In this document: one piece after another, positions 16,721 to 25,727 of the stretch
Layout: every line of letters starts with the position of its first letter
Numbering within the stretch: the first letter of the stretch is position 1
NCBI GenBank assembly: GCA_019057675.1
Contig: JAHLWX010000010.1
Coordinates: 1 to 35,823 of the forward strand
Direction: 5' to 3'
DNA from: Candidatus Jordarchaeum sp. LHC_1308
Lineage (GTDB): Archaea; Asgardarchaeota; Jordiarchaeia; Jordiarchaeales; Freyrarchaeaceae
DNA length: 35,823 nt
Position numbers and translations under genes: made by a program
The notes under the pieces: generated by a model
The model's database searches: none
What the model was told of the DNA's origin: nothing
The model's input: the letters and a program-made list of their open reading frames with translations, nothing else

Positions 16721-17545
16721 ATGGTCGAGGAAATTCTTCGAAGGGCAAGAGAACTTGAAGAGAATGGGTTACGTGAGGAGGCGGAGAAAAAATACATTGA
16801 AGCCGTTAAAGAGGTTGAAAAAGAGGTGAGTGATTTTCTTGGTGAAGTCTACTTGGAGGTGGGGCTTTTCTATACTAGGCATGAAGAGCTCGAGAAGGCT
16901 CTTGAGTTTTACAAGAAGAGCTTAAGTTTCTATGAAGGGAGGGGGAATGAAGAGGGGGTTGCAGACGCTGCCTACAACCTATGCGTTACGTATCTTGAAA
17001 TGGGCGAGTATGATGAAGCAGAAAAATACGGGATGAAGGCTATTGAAATTTATCGAAAAAGGGGGTTGAAGGAGGGGGTTGCAGACGCGGCTTATGCTTT
17101 GGGACTAGTTTACATTGGAAAGGCGGATATAGAAAAAGGAATCGAGTTTCTCAAAGGGGCGCTTAGCATTTATAACGAGGAGGGAAATGACGATGCTGCA
17201 AGCAGCGTCCTCTTAGATATAGGTGAGGCATACTACAGGTTGGAAGAGACCGACAGTGCTATTGAGCATTACCTGAAGGCATTGATGATCCTTGAGAAGG
17301 TAGGGGATAAGCTGACAAGCGCATACCTCATCAAGCGAATTGGTGACGCCTACGGTGACAAGGGCGATATGCGCAAAATGATTGATAGTTATTTGAGAGC
17401 GGCGCAGATCTACGCAAAGGAAGGAGACCGCGAGGCGGCTCGAGAAATAGTAGAAGAAATCGAGGAGAACCTATGGGATCTCACGCGTTCAACCCGTAGA
17501 GCAATAGTTAAAAAACTGGATGAGATCAGAGCGCTACTAGAATAA
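16721..17545 (+). CDS. TPR-repeat protein
   Basis: A 274-residue protein of about six tandem TPRs. Clear units begin near residues 35 (AEVYLEVGLFYTRHEELEKALEFYKKSLSFYE region), 75, 115, 155, 195 and 230, with the pattern W/Y-LG-Y-A-F-A-P softened as in archaeal TPRs. Two neighbouring units both carry EGVADAAYNLCVTYLEMGEY/EGVADAAYALGLVYIGKAD-like sequence, showing recent internal duplication. GGAGAAGGGG precedes GTG-ATG; I use the ATG at 16721. It is separated from the longin gene by 172 bp and is convergent with the pseudo-subtilase. A protein-protein adaptor is likely; partners are unknown. Confidence 0.8.
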   Translation: MVEEILRRARELEENGLREEAEKKYIEAVKEVEKEVSDFLGEVYLEVGLFYTRHEELEKALEFYKKSLSFYEGRGNEEGVADAAYNLCVTYLEMGEYDEAEKYGMKAIEIYRKRGLKEGVADAAYALGLVYIGKADIEKGIEFLKGALSIYNEEGNDDAASSVLLDIGEAYYRLEETDSAIEHYLKALMILEKVGDKLTSAYLIKRIGDAYGDKGDMRKMIDSYLRAAQIYAKEGDREAAREIVEEIEENLWDLTRSTRRAIVKKLDEIRALLE

Positions 17546-17563
17546 AGGTTGTTTACTTCCTTG

Positions 17564-20500
17564 TCATTCTCCTATAATTTCGGCTAGCATTTTTAGCCTG
17601 GTCAGCGTGCGCTTTAATCTGGGAAGTTTCTCGTGGATTATCCGTATTCTTTCGAAGTCATCCAGGCTCTCGTCTGAAAGCATTATTTCGAGCTCTTTGA
17701 ACACGGCCCTCACCTCGTTGATCATGGTTCTCATGTAGTAGGCAAGCTCTTGGTCAAGTTCGGGTATGAATGCTTTCCTTTGGAACCGTCTTCTCCTCAC
17801 GAAGTAAGCCCCGACGACTAATGCCAGTACCGATGAAGTGGCGAGAAAGCCGAGCAAGATGTCTTGTGTTGTGGAAGGGGGGTAAAAAACGTAGGGCGAC
17901 TCAGGAGGTGGGGGAAGCACCGTGAACGTGAGCGTCGCAAACGTTGAGGTATGACTGGGGGAATCGGCCCATATTATCAACGTATAGTTTCCGCTTTGCT
18001 TTGTAAGCTCAGTGAAGATTAACGTCGTGTAGTAGCCGTCCTTGTAATGGAAGCACCACATAGGTATGGACGTCCCATTTGGGAGGTTGAACACTGCAAA
18101 TATTGTCAGGTTCTTGTAAACGTCTTCTCCCTCGTTTGAAGTTACGTGAATTAAGAAGTAGATCCTGTCCCCAAGATATATTTTCCCCTCTCTAGGTGTG
18201 CTCATCACTAAATTCAAGTTGAGCTTGTTTGCCATAAGCCACTCGAAGGAATTACATAGTAGCTCGGCGTTATCGTCCTCTTCCACGTGAAAGAGGGAGG
18301 CAAAATCCGAGTCGCCGAACACTAAAACCTTGCCCACCCCATGCGCAGCGCCAGCGATGAAAACCTGTCCTTCAGTTAAAGCAAAGGCGCCCATTGACTC
18401 GTTGACCTCAAAGGTAACTGGTGAATAAAAGATGACCGATGATAACTTGCTAGTGACCGGGTGTTGCTTGAAGCTGGTGAGCGTCAGGTTTCCGGTGATG
18501 CTTGAAGTAGCCTTTATCCCATATGGTTCTATGATCTCATTTATAATTGTGAAGTTTTTAGGCTCAACCATTACGAGGAGACTGCCGCCGCTCTTCACGA
18601 AGAGCTCTATTGATTCCAGCTCCGCTTGGCTAAATGGTAGCTCTGGGTCGCATATTATTAAGGTATCGTACATCATCAGGATTGTCCCGTTGATTTCCTG
18701 CAGGAATGGTATCTCGTCAAGTTCATGCATGCATGAACGGGCGATCCCGTAGAGACTGAAGTATCCGGTGAATATGCTGTCGAGAGATTCCTCAAGGTGC
18801 TCAAAATCTATCAGGTTGTGGGCGCTGTCAAAGAGCATTCTTCCCTGAGGATAAACGACCGTAAATGACACCGACACCGGGCATTCGACTCCATCCAGCG
18901 TCACCTTAATGGCACCACAGTATTCTCCGGGATTTGGAAGGTTGAAGAACCCCAAGGAAGCCGGTAATGTGACTCCTTCAAAGTTTAAGGTTGATGGGGT
19001 CGTAGTGTTTATCGAGATCTCAATGGTTCCGAAGCGATTTACGAATGCCGGCACTATTGACGCAGCGGTCAGCTTAGATGCACCACCCTCAACTGAAATC
19101 CCGACGTTACTCACGTTCCCCGTAGATATCACGGTCAGATTGTAATATGCAAAGTCTATTGGGAAACTGATGGGAAATGGATCATATGGTATTCTCGTCG
19201 GGAACACTGCACTATCAGGTGGAGGCGAGCCTATGAAGATGTTTCTCGCCAAGTAGTTGTCCAGCAGGTAAAACTCCGTTACATTGAGCTGCTGGATGAC
19301 TTCCGTTATGTTTGCAAGGAGCTCGGGGTTTAAGAGGTATTCTAGGGGTAGAAGGGAGAATTCACATGTAACCCATCCCACCGAGTATATGCCGCCACTC
19401 GTCGGACGCCACACGGCATCCAGATTCACAGGCACATGCGGCTGAAGACCTTCAATCTTGAACTCCTCGGCATAATAAACGGTGCTACCATCCCCAGACC
19501 TGTTTGCAAAAAAGAAGACAGAGGCGTTAGCTGCAATACTCCCCACGTTGAGTACCATGCACCTGGAGGCATAGTCTGATCCCAGCTGATGCAGGCGAAC
19601 TATTGATGCGTTGACAATACAGAGGTCGATGACGCTCAGCTGCTCCTCAGCCCCTATAGCCTCTAACAATGCTTCTCGAGCATCCGTCTGGTTGCCTCCG
19701 AAGGAGAGGGCTGCAGTGAATGAGGACGAGTTGCCGGGTTCAAGGCGCTGCGAGAGAAGCCACCTTGCCGCCAGCCCCAAGCCACCAATATATCCTGAAT
19801 TATTATACTCCGAGTTGTTTGAGAAAAGACCCTTCGAGGCGCTACTAAACACCTCGTCTCTTTCTCCTACATCATAACCTACAACAGAGAAGTTCCCTTT
19901 AAAAGCCAGCCACAGAGCTTGATCCTCATTACATGTACTGTTGACTTCCAGAGTCTCCGTTTCGTCGTCGAAAAAGCCATACTCGTATGATGGAGACTCG
20001 CCTAGGAATAGGGAGGGGTTCCAGAAATATGTGAGGTAGACATCTGAGATCGCTTTTTCCCCTACGTTGATGAAGGTCATGGTTACTTTGAAGGCGTTTA
20101 TGGCGTGACTCATAATGTAGTTGCTCCAGCACTCGAAAGCCAAAACTACTAGAAGGCGGTCCACTTGCAGTATGGAAACCAGTTTCTCATAACCGGTGGT
20201 TTCGTTTACATATGAAACGTGGAGTTCTCGCAGTATTTTCCCGGTCGTAAACCACATGGTATCTCCGCCATCATGAGAAACGCCAAATATCCCCTGCAAG
20301 AGGTGGGAAGAGTTGAAGCCTGACGTGTTATTGGAGAGGAGCATGGCAGTGAAGGTTCCGCAACTACCAACCAAGCAGTAGCTTGAAAGATCTGTGCCAT
20401 TAACGAAGAGAGGAGCGGGAGGCAATCCTATGGTGTAAGTTCTCCTATCTAAGTTAAGTGAAATTCCACCCTTGGATTTAAGATAACTGTAAGCGGAGTA

Positions 20501-21844
20501 TGGATTAACGAGGCCCGCCCCTTGAATGCTGGGGGGTTCGCCAAGGTCAACTGCACTCTTGAGAAGAGTGATCTTTATGGATTCAGGGCCGGCATACATG
20601 GAAGATTGGAGAAGAAGAGCGGATAACCCTGCAACGTACGCGGCAGCGGCAGCTGTAGTTGAAGCCACCGTGTAGTTTTCGTCTATAGGAGTTCCATAGC
20701 CGGTTAAGTTAAATTGGGGGATAGAGATATTGAAACCCAAATTCGGAGGACGAGCGCGACATGAGACCACATTATATCCTGGGGCAATCACGTCGGGTTT
20801 AGTCCACATATAGAAGCTTGGACCTCTCCCGCTGAACGTGCATGTTCTTCCAGAAGAAGAGTTGTAGGCTCCAACCGTTATCGCGCCTAATGCCGATCCA
20901 GGAGAACCTATGCTTATGTAGGCTGGCCCCTCGTCGCCTGCCGCAGCGACCACTATTACCCCCATGCGGGTGGCTGCATCCACTGTTAGGCAAAGAGGAT
21001 CATCTGGTAGTCCTGGCACAGGGAAGGAGGCTAGTATTATGTCTGCTCCGTGGCTGACGCTCCACTCGACTCCTGAAAGTATCCATGAGTATAGGCTTAG
21101 TCCTTCGACGTCGAACACTTTCACGTTCATGAGGAGCGCTCCCGGTGCCACGCCCTTATATGTTCCGTTGGAGGCGACACCTGTTCCGGCGACTATGCCT
21201 GCCACGTAGGTTCCGTGCCCGTTAAAGTCGTAGGGGAACGGGTCGTAGTCGACCATCGATACGCTGGCTATAATTTTGGAGTCATTAGTGGATGGATCAT
21301 CGTCTAAGTCGTCTAGATCTGGGTGAGACGAGTCTATTCCACTATCCAAGACTGCTATAATGACGCCGCTTCCATTGAACCCCTCGTCCCATATTTGTTT
21401 GACGTCAAAGTTCACGTTTGTTCCTGCTCCACTGCTTCCCTTGGCTCCTAGGCTTGATGTGAGCTTCACCTGACTGTTCAGCCATATGCTTCTCACTTCT
21501 GGTAGCCCCGCTACATTGAATACGTCAGCTGAGGGGATTTTCATTAGGGCTGCGGGGATGAGCGTGTATGTTTTTTCGATCACGGTTCCCGGCGAAGCTG
21601 CCTTCACAGCGGCGCATCCCGCTTCAGGGTTAACCGTGAAAACCACGATTGCGGGTATAGGATCCCAGCCAAGCTCCATTGCCTCTATTATTTTGGGATC
21701 TATTAGAGCCCCCTTTTCGTCGAGTGTTTTATCGGGTGAAATGCTTAGAGTGGAGGCCCAACTTGGAGTTGAGAGGAAAGCTATGGAGAGAACGAGAAGG
21801 ATCATTATGAATGAGAGACTCTTCACGTATTTAATGCTAGGCAA
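17564..21844 (-). CDS. Membrane-anchored subtilase-like pseudoprotease with GATase-like domain
   Basis: A 1426-residue surface protein. Signal peptide about 5-30; prodomain-like 50-130; S8 domain about 150-450. Asp 167 (VLDSGID) and His 210 (NGHGTYVAG) are kept. The oxyanion Asn is Asp 303 (AAAGDEGP). The Ser in GTSMAxPHVAG is Ala 398 (TTAAAAAYVAG), so it is predicted to be inactive. A long beta-rich ectodomain with many N-glycosylation sequons follows. A GATase1-like domain (MLFDSAHNL ... DTLIICDPE ... ELESIELFVKSGGSLLVM), a beta-sandwich, one transmembrane helix (ILLGFLATSSVLALVVGAYFV) with RRRR stop-transfer, and a cytoplasmic helix of about 75 residues complete it. Signal-S8-GATase-TM order recalls eukaryotic site-1 protease. 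TTG start with GGGG upstream. Confidence 0.88.
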   Translation of the reverse strand: MPSIKYVKSLSFIMILLVLSIAFLSTPSWASTLSISPDKTLDEKGALIDPKIIEAMELGWDPIPAIVVFTVNPEAGCAAVKAASPGTVIEKTYTLIPAALMKIPSADVFNVAGLPEVRSIWLNSQVKLTSSLGAKGSSGAGTNVNFDVKQIWDEGFNGSGVIIAVLDSGIDSSHPDLDDLDDDPSTNDSKIIASVSMVDYDPFPYDFNGHGTYVAGIVAGTGVASNGTYKGVAPGALLMNVKVFDVEGLSLYSWILSGVEWSVSHGADIILASFPVPGLPDDPLCLTVDAATRMGVIVVAAAGDEGPAYISIGSPGSALGAITVGAYNSSSGRTCTFSGRGPSFYMWTKPDVIAPGYNVVSCRARPPNLGFNISIPQFNLTGYGTPIDENYTVASTTAAAAAYVAGLSALLLQSSMYAGPESIKITLLKSAVDLGEPPSIQGAGLVNPYSAYSYLKSKGGISLNLDRRTYTIGLPPAPLFVNGTDLSSYCLVGSCGTFTAMLLSNNTSGFNSSHLLQGIFGVSHDGGDTMWFTTGKILRELHVSYVNETTGYEKLVSILQVDRLLVVLAFECWSNYIMSHAINAFKVTMTFINVGEKAISDVYLTYFWNPSLFLGESPSYEYGFFDDETETLEVNSTCNEDQALWLAFKGNFSVVGYDVGERDEVFSSASKGLFSNNSEYNNSGYIGGLGLAARWLLSQRLEPGNSSSFTAALSFGGNQTDAREALLEAIGAEEQLSVIDLCIVNASIVRLHQLGSDYASRCMVLNVGSIAANASVFFFANRSGDGSTVYYAEEFKIEGLQPHVPVNLDAVWRPTSGGIYSVGWVTCEFSLLPLEYLLNPELLANITEVIQQLNVTEFYLLDNYLARNIFIGSPPPDSAVFPTRIPYDPFPISFPIDFAYYNLTVISTGNVSNVGISVEGGASKLTAASIVPAFVNRFGTIEISINTTTPSTLNFEGVTLPASLGFFNLPNPGEYCGAIKVTLDGVECPVSVSFTVVYPQGRMLFDSAHNLIDFEHLEESLDSIFTGYFSLYGIARSCMHELDEIPFLQEINGTILMMYDTLIICDPELPFSQAELESIELFVKSGGSLLVMVEPKNFTIINEIIEPYGIKATSSITGNLTLTSFKQHPVTSKLSSVIFYSPVTFEVNESMGAFALTEGQVFIAGAAHGVGKVLVFGDSDFASLFHVEEDDNAELLCNSFEWLMANKLNLNLVMSTPREGKIYLGDRIYFLIHVTSNEGEDVYKNLTIFAVFNLPNGTSIPMWCFHYKDGYYTTLIFTELTKQSGNYTLIIWADSPSHTSTFATLTFTVLPPPPESPYVFYPPSTTQDILLGFLATSSVLALVVGAYFVRRRRFQRKAFIPELDQELAYYMRTMINEVRAVFKELEIMLSDESLDDFERIRIIHEKLPRLKRTLTRLKMLAEIIGE

Positions 21845-21941
21845 ACTTGAACCCCTTCATAATTTTTCTTTACCGTGTATGTTAAATTTTTTGGATGGAT
21901 CGGATGTTCTGGGAGTTCGGAGAAAATAAGGGAGGGATTAA

Positions 21942-22877
21942 GTGTTGGCTGGCAGGTGCAAATGGTGCGGTGACGACATGGAGGTTTTTCTTCCCTATGC
22001 TCGTCTTGGACTGTGTAAGAGCCACTTCAAGTATTACGTGGTTAGGAGAGTTAAACGCACCATAGAAAGGTATGGGATGATAAAGCCCAGGGAAAGGGTT
22101 CTCGTGGCCTTGTCGGGTGGAAAGGACAGCCTAGTGCTGCTCCACGTCCTTTCAACGATGAACGAAAGTAATGACCCTAAGATTTCTCTTAAGTGCGAGG
22201 TTGAAGCGGTGACGTTGGATCTTGGTATAAGAGGCTATTCTGAGGGGTGCGTTGAGACGGCGCGTGCTTACTGTGAAAAGCTTGGTGTTCCGCACCACGC
22301 GGTCAAGATGGTTGAGCTGGCAGGGTTCACCATGGACGACGTTGCTTCTCGGAGAGGTAGGCCTGTTTGCTCCGTTTGTGGTGTCGTTAAGAGACATTTC
22401 CTTAACAAGGTAGGTGTTGAGATGGGATTTGACCGGCTTGCCACCGGACACAACCTTGACGATGAAGCAGCGGTCATCTTCTCAAACTATCTGTCGGCGA
22501 ATGTGGAGTTCTTATCCCGCCAGTCGCCTATCCTCCCTTCAAGGGAGGGAATGATATCTCGTATAAAGCCTCTTTTCGAGATCTCCGAGAGGGAAACAAT
22601 GATTTATGCTCAGTTTCAGGGGCTTACGCCTATCGACAGAGGATGCCCTTACGCTATTGATCCATCAACGCATAGATTCAAGATGGTGCTCAACGTCCTA
22701 GAAAAAGAGATGCCAGCCACGAAAATAAGAATGGTTCGAGGATTCTTGGAAAGAGTGAAGCCACTGCTCGAAAGAGACGGGACGACACCACTAAGGAAGT
22801 GCGCCATGTGTGGGTATCCTTCGCCCTCAGAAATTTGCAGCTTTTGCCGCCTCAGGAAAAATTACGGGCCAATGTAG
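21942..22877 (+). CDS. PP-loop tRNA 2-thiolation enzyme (NcsA/TtuA/Ctu1 family)
   Basis: A 311-residue ATP-dependent sulfurtransferase that thiolates a tRNA uridine (wobble U34 or T54). N-terminal zinc site with Cys 6, Cys 9 and a C-K-S-H pair at 25-28. The PP-loop SGGKDS is at 58-63, GHNLDDEA near 180. The three Cys that hold the [4Fe-4S] cluster in TtuA/NcsA are present: CSVC and a Cys in DRGCPYA. A C-terminal zinc site is CAMC...CSFC. GTG start with GGAGGG five bases upstream. The sulfur donor in such systems is often a ubiquitin-like protein activated by an E1-like enzyme, which makes the gene at 6993 a candidate partner (inference). Its end overlaps nikR by 16 bp, tail to tail. Confidence 0.9.
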   Translation: MLAGRCKWCGDDMEVFLPYARLGLCKSHFKYYVVRRVKRTIERYGMIKPRERVLVALSGGKDSLVLLHVLSTMNESNDPKISLKCEVEAVTLDLGIRGYSEGCVETARAYCEKLGVPHHAVKMVELAGFTMDDVASRRGRPVCSVCGVVKRHFLNKVGVEMGFDRLATGHNLDDEAAVIFSNYLSANVEFLSRQSPILPSREGMISRIKPLFEISERETMIYAQFQGLTPIDRGCPYAIDPSTHRFKMVLNVLEKEMPATKIRMVRGFLERVKPLLERDGTTPLRKCAMCGYPSPSEICSFCRLRKNYGPM

Positions 22878-23278
22878 CTTATGGTGAGCTTCAATTGCTT
22901 AACTCCTCTGTTCGACATGAGCTTTTCCGAGAATTCCTTTATCTTTTCTGCTTTACCCTTAACTATAACCACTTCCATGCAGTCACTTCGAGTAAGATGA
23001 GCGTGAACCGTCGCAACCACTATGTCGTTATACTCGTGTTGAATATCCGTTATGGATTCTTCCAGTCCTCTGACGTCATGATCATACATCACAGAGATAA
23101 CGCCGGCACTGTCGCCTGAATGCGAGAACGCCTTATATTCAGTGAGGAAGTTCCGCATGGCGATCTGAACAGCCTTAGACCTGTCCATATCCAAAAGAGA
23201 AATGAACTCGTCAAACTCTTCTAATAACTCTGATGGGAGCGAGACGCTGATCCTAGATACTCCTCTTCCCTCATGCAA
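22862..23278 (-). CDS. nikR: NikR-type nickel-responsive transcriptional regulator
   Basis: A 138-residue ribbon-helix-helix repressor with ACT-like C-terminal domain. RHH strand and helices: RISVSLPSELLEEFDEFI and DRSKAVQIAMRNFL. The high-affinity nickel ligands keep exact spacing: His 81, His 92, His 94 and Cys 100 (VHAHLTRSDC), matching His76/His87/His89/Cys95 of E. coli NikR. It should sense Ni(II) and repress nickel uptake genes. None of those are in the window. ATG start with GAGGGGTG about 11 bases upstream; two TATA-like elements lie upstream. Confidence 0.93.
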   Translation of the reverse strand: MHEGRGVSRISVSLPSELLEEFDEFISLLDMDRSKAVQIAMRNFLTEYKAFSHSGDSAGVISVMYDHDVRGLEESITDIQHEYNDIVVATVHAHLTRSDCMEVVIVKGKAEKIKEFSEKLMSNRGVKQLKLTISYIGP

Positions 23279-23307
23279 AGTAAGACACCCCTCAGTTAGC
23301 CGACAAC

Positions 23308-23337
23308 ATATAAAAAAAGATGAAAGTTTATATAAAA
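23308..23337 (-). promoter_or_regulatory. Tandem TATA-like elements upstream of nikR
   Basis: On the minus strand TTTATATAAA (23328-23337) and TTTTTTTATATG (23308-23319) lie 30-60 bases before the nikR start. Either could be the TATA box. No GTATGA-type NikR half-sites with dyad symmetry were found, so autoregulation is not shown. Confidence 0.4.
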
Positions 23338-23361
23338 AATGCTCCTGAGGAGCCTTCTCAC

Positions 23362-23757
23362 TTATGTTTTTCCTTTCGTGATCTCCATGAATTTATCACA
23401 TGCATTTACAAGAAGTAAAACATAGTGCTTTATTTCTTCGGATGTCAGATCGGTGTCTGCCGTTTCGACGCTGACGAACACCACATCATCGTTGTCCACA
23501 CCGTATTTTATGCCGTTCTGCCTGAAGTTCTCCTTCAGGAGAGCGTAGAAAAGAGGGAGGCGCGATTCTTCAGGTATATCTGAGACGTTGGTAAGCCAAG
23601 CCACTATGAATAACCATGACTCGTCAGGGGAAGTCAAAACGACCACGGTTAACTCGGAGAAGTAATCGGTCTCCCAGCGCATCACTATAGCATCCTTCTG
23701 CTTAACGTACTTGAAACCCGCTTCATCAAGAAGACTTGCAACCTTATCCAACAACAA
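23362..23757 (-). CDS. Small YbjN/CesT-like protein
   Basis: About 131 residues from the TTG at 23757, which has AGGTGG seven bases upstream. The tracked ORF adds 50 N-terminal residues (from 23907) that look unlike the rest and lack a ribosome binding site. The pattern helix (LLDKVASLLDEAGFKY), strands (DAIVMRWETDYFSELTVVVLTSPDESWLFIVAWLTNV), helix (LPLFYALLKENFRQNGIKYG), strands, helix (LTSEEIKHYVLLLVNACDKFME) is that of the YbjN / type III secretion chaperone-like fold. Such small domains usually act as chaperone-like or regulatory binders. The role here is unknown. It lies after the pump operon on the same strand with a gap of about 30-185 bases depending on the start, so it is possibly cotranscribed. 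Confidence 0.55.
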   Translation of the reverse strand: MLLDKVASLLDEAGFKYVKQKDAIVMRWETDYFSELTVVVLTSPDESWLFIVAWLTNVSDIPEESRLPLFYALLKENFRQNGIKYGVDNDDVVFVSVETADTDLTSEEIKHYVLLLVNACDKFMEITKGKT

Positions 23758-23941
23758 ACAAATTCCACCTTTCCTTTTAGGAAGCCTCGAGAGCTTGAAG
23801 CCAGAAGCAGGCTTAGACTCCCAAGTCCTAAAATAATACTCACAACGGGAATTAAAAAGGGTTTCTAAAGTTAATATTAAACAATCCCCGGCTCTGAAAA
23901 AGAACATATAAAGAACATAAAAAAATAAGGAAGGAGGATTT

Positions 23942-25711
23942 TTAGATTATCCCTGCAAAGTAATTTGCATAGTGGAGGAGAACTTCTGCCGCTCTGTTTG
24001 CCATGCTGTATATTGGGCTTGGGTATACGCCAAATGCTACGCATGCAAGTGCTAGAATCGCTATGGGTAGAGCCATGACTAGGGACTCCCTCTTGTTTAA
24101 TGCCTTGACACGGTCGGATTCCGGTGAGAACCATATGACGTACAGGAGCCTAAGGTAGAAGGCTGCTGAAAACGCGCTCGCCAGAACCGTTATGAGGGCC
24201 ACAGCCACCCACACCCATCCTTCTGGCACGAAGGGGGAATACCAGACCGCTGAGAGGACTATTAGTGCCTTGCTCCAGAAGCCGTTGAGCGGCGGTATGC
24301 CCATTAGTGCAAGTGTTCCTATGGCGAAGCTCATGCTGGTTATTGGAGTCTTGCGCCCTATTCCTGAGAGGTCGCTTAGCATCCTCGAGCCTGTAGAGTG
24401 TAGGTAGACTCCTGCCCCTAAGAAGAGAAGACCTTTAGCTATAGCGTGGTTGACGAGGTGGAAGAATGCTGCTGTGACTCCTGCGGCTGTGCCAACGGAT
24501 AGGCCTAGCATTATGAATCCTATGTTGAGTATGCTACTGTACGCCAGAAGTCTTTTCAGGTCTTGCTGGAGAAGAGCCATTATGTTTGCGACGATCAGCG
24601 TTATTACACCGAAGATAACCAGGGCATAGTTCCAGTTGAATGGATAGCTGTAGCCGGGGAACCCTGTTGGGAACGCCAACGGAAGATTGTATGGTGGAAC
24701 ATCAAGCCTTACAATCCACGGCCAAGCACCAGTTATGGGGAAAAGCACGAAAAGGCTTCTTGCCATAGAGTAGACGCCAGTCTTTATAACTACGCCTGAA
24801 AGCATAGCGCTTATTCCGCTGGGTGCGGCTGGGTGGGCGTCTGGAAGCCAGGTGTGTACTGGGACTATTGCCGCCTTAACGCCGAACCCTATGATGAGCA
24901 GTATGATTATCATATAGAACACTTGGCTTCCAAGTAGGAAGCCCCACGGGTTCAGCGTCTGTGACAGGTTGATTAGTGTTCCAATGTAGGCGAAGTTTAG
25001 GGTTCCTGTTAGCCCGTAGATCAGCGATATGGCATAAAGCACCATGCTACTGCCGACTGCGCCCATCACGAAGTACTTGAATCCTGCCTCGACAGGCTCC
25101 CACTGCTCTTTTCTGAATCCAACAAGAGTGTACGCTGAGACCCCCATGATCTCGAAGAACACGAAGAGAGTGAACAAGTCCCCTGCGAAAGCAATTCCAT
25201 TCATCGCGGCGACGAGTATGAGGAGCAACGTGTAGTACTTCGTCTTCCCAGTGTCGTGCTCCATGTATCTTATTGAATAAACGCACACGATGAGGCCGAG
25301 TCCGGTGAAGGCTGCCGCCATCAATATGCTGAGGAAGTCTACGGCGAACACCGATCCGGTAGGCGGCATCACCGCCCTATAGAGAAGCCAATTCTGCCCA
25401 TTTATGAACACTTGGTACGCAAAGGTAAGCCAGTATCCTGCGGGCATGTATTCGTAGTAGAGAGTTACAGGTATGAAGACGCCGGTTGTTGTGAATGACC
25501 AGTCAGATATTGCCTGCAGATATCTCAACTGCCAGTAGGTTGTGAATATGTAAAGTGAGGTTATGGCAAACCCTGTAACTGCCACTATTTCTCTAGCTAG
25601 TTGCAGTTTTCCATTTGCGATTCTTTCGAATATTGTTCCAATGCCTAGGACAAGGATTGCGAAAACTATCGGGACAATTATTGGGTATAGGAGAGTTGCA
25701 TCGCTTAACAT
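23942..25711 (-). CDS. nuoN: Complex I/Mrp-type antiporter-like subunit N
   Basis: A 589-residue polytopic protein with about 14 membrane helices, one of three homologous H+/Na+ channel subunits of the pump arm. Family core: FFEIMGVSAYTLVGF (Glu of TM5), then GVKAAIVPVHTWLPDAHPAAPSGISAMLSGVVIKTGVY with Lys in TM7-8, LLAYSSILNIGFIM, and FHLVNHAIAKGLLFLGAG. About 70 residues between TM2 and TM3 form an external loop (DWSFTTTGVFIPVTLYYEYMP region). Closer to MrpD/NuoN-type than to bacterial NuoN in motif wording (HPAAPS...LSGVVIKTGVY). GGGAGG and GGTGA precede the ATG. It is last in the J-J-K-L-M-N operon. Confidence 0.88.
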   Translation of the reverse strand: MLSDATLLYPIIVPIVFAILVLGIGTIFERIANGKLQLAREIVAVTGFAITSLYIFTTYWQLRYLQAISDWSFTTTGVFIPVTLYYEYMPAGYWLTFAYQVFINGQNWLLYRAVMPPTGSVFAVDFLSILMAAAFTGLGLIVCVYSIRYMEHDTGKTKYYTLLLILVAAMNGIAFAGDLFTLFVFFEIMGVSAYTLVGFRKEQWEPVEAGFKYFVMGAVGSSMVLYAISLIYGLTGTLNFAYIGTLINLSQTLNPWGFLLGSQVFYMIIILLIIGFGVKAAIVPVHTWLPDAHPAAPSGISAMLSGVVIKTGVYSMARSLFVLFPITGAWPWIVRLDVPPYNLPLAFPTGFPGYSYPFNWNYALVIFGVITLIVANIMALLQQDLKRLLAYSSILNIGFIMLGLSVGTAAGVTAAFFHLVNHAIAKGLLFLGAGVYLHSTGSRMLSDLSGIGRKTPITSMSFAIGTLALMGIPPLNGFWSKALIVLSAVWYSPFVPEGWVWVAVALITVLASAFSAAFYLRLLYVIWFSPESDRVKALNKRESLVMALPIAILALACVAFGVYPSPIYSMANRAAEVLLHYANYFAGII

Positions 25712-25727
25712 TTCACCATGCCTCCCT

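Noticed and set aside
22862-23360. NikR operator near nikR
   Set aside because: No dyad of the known NikR type was found upstream; only TATA-like elements.
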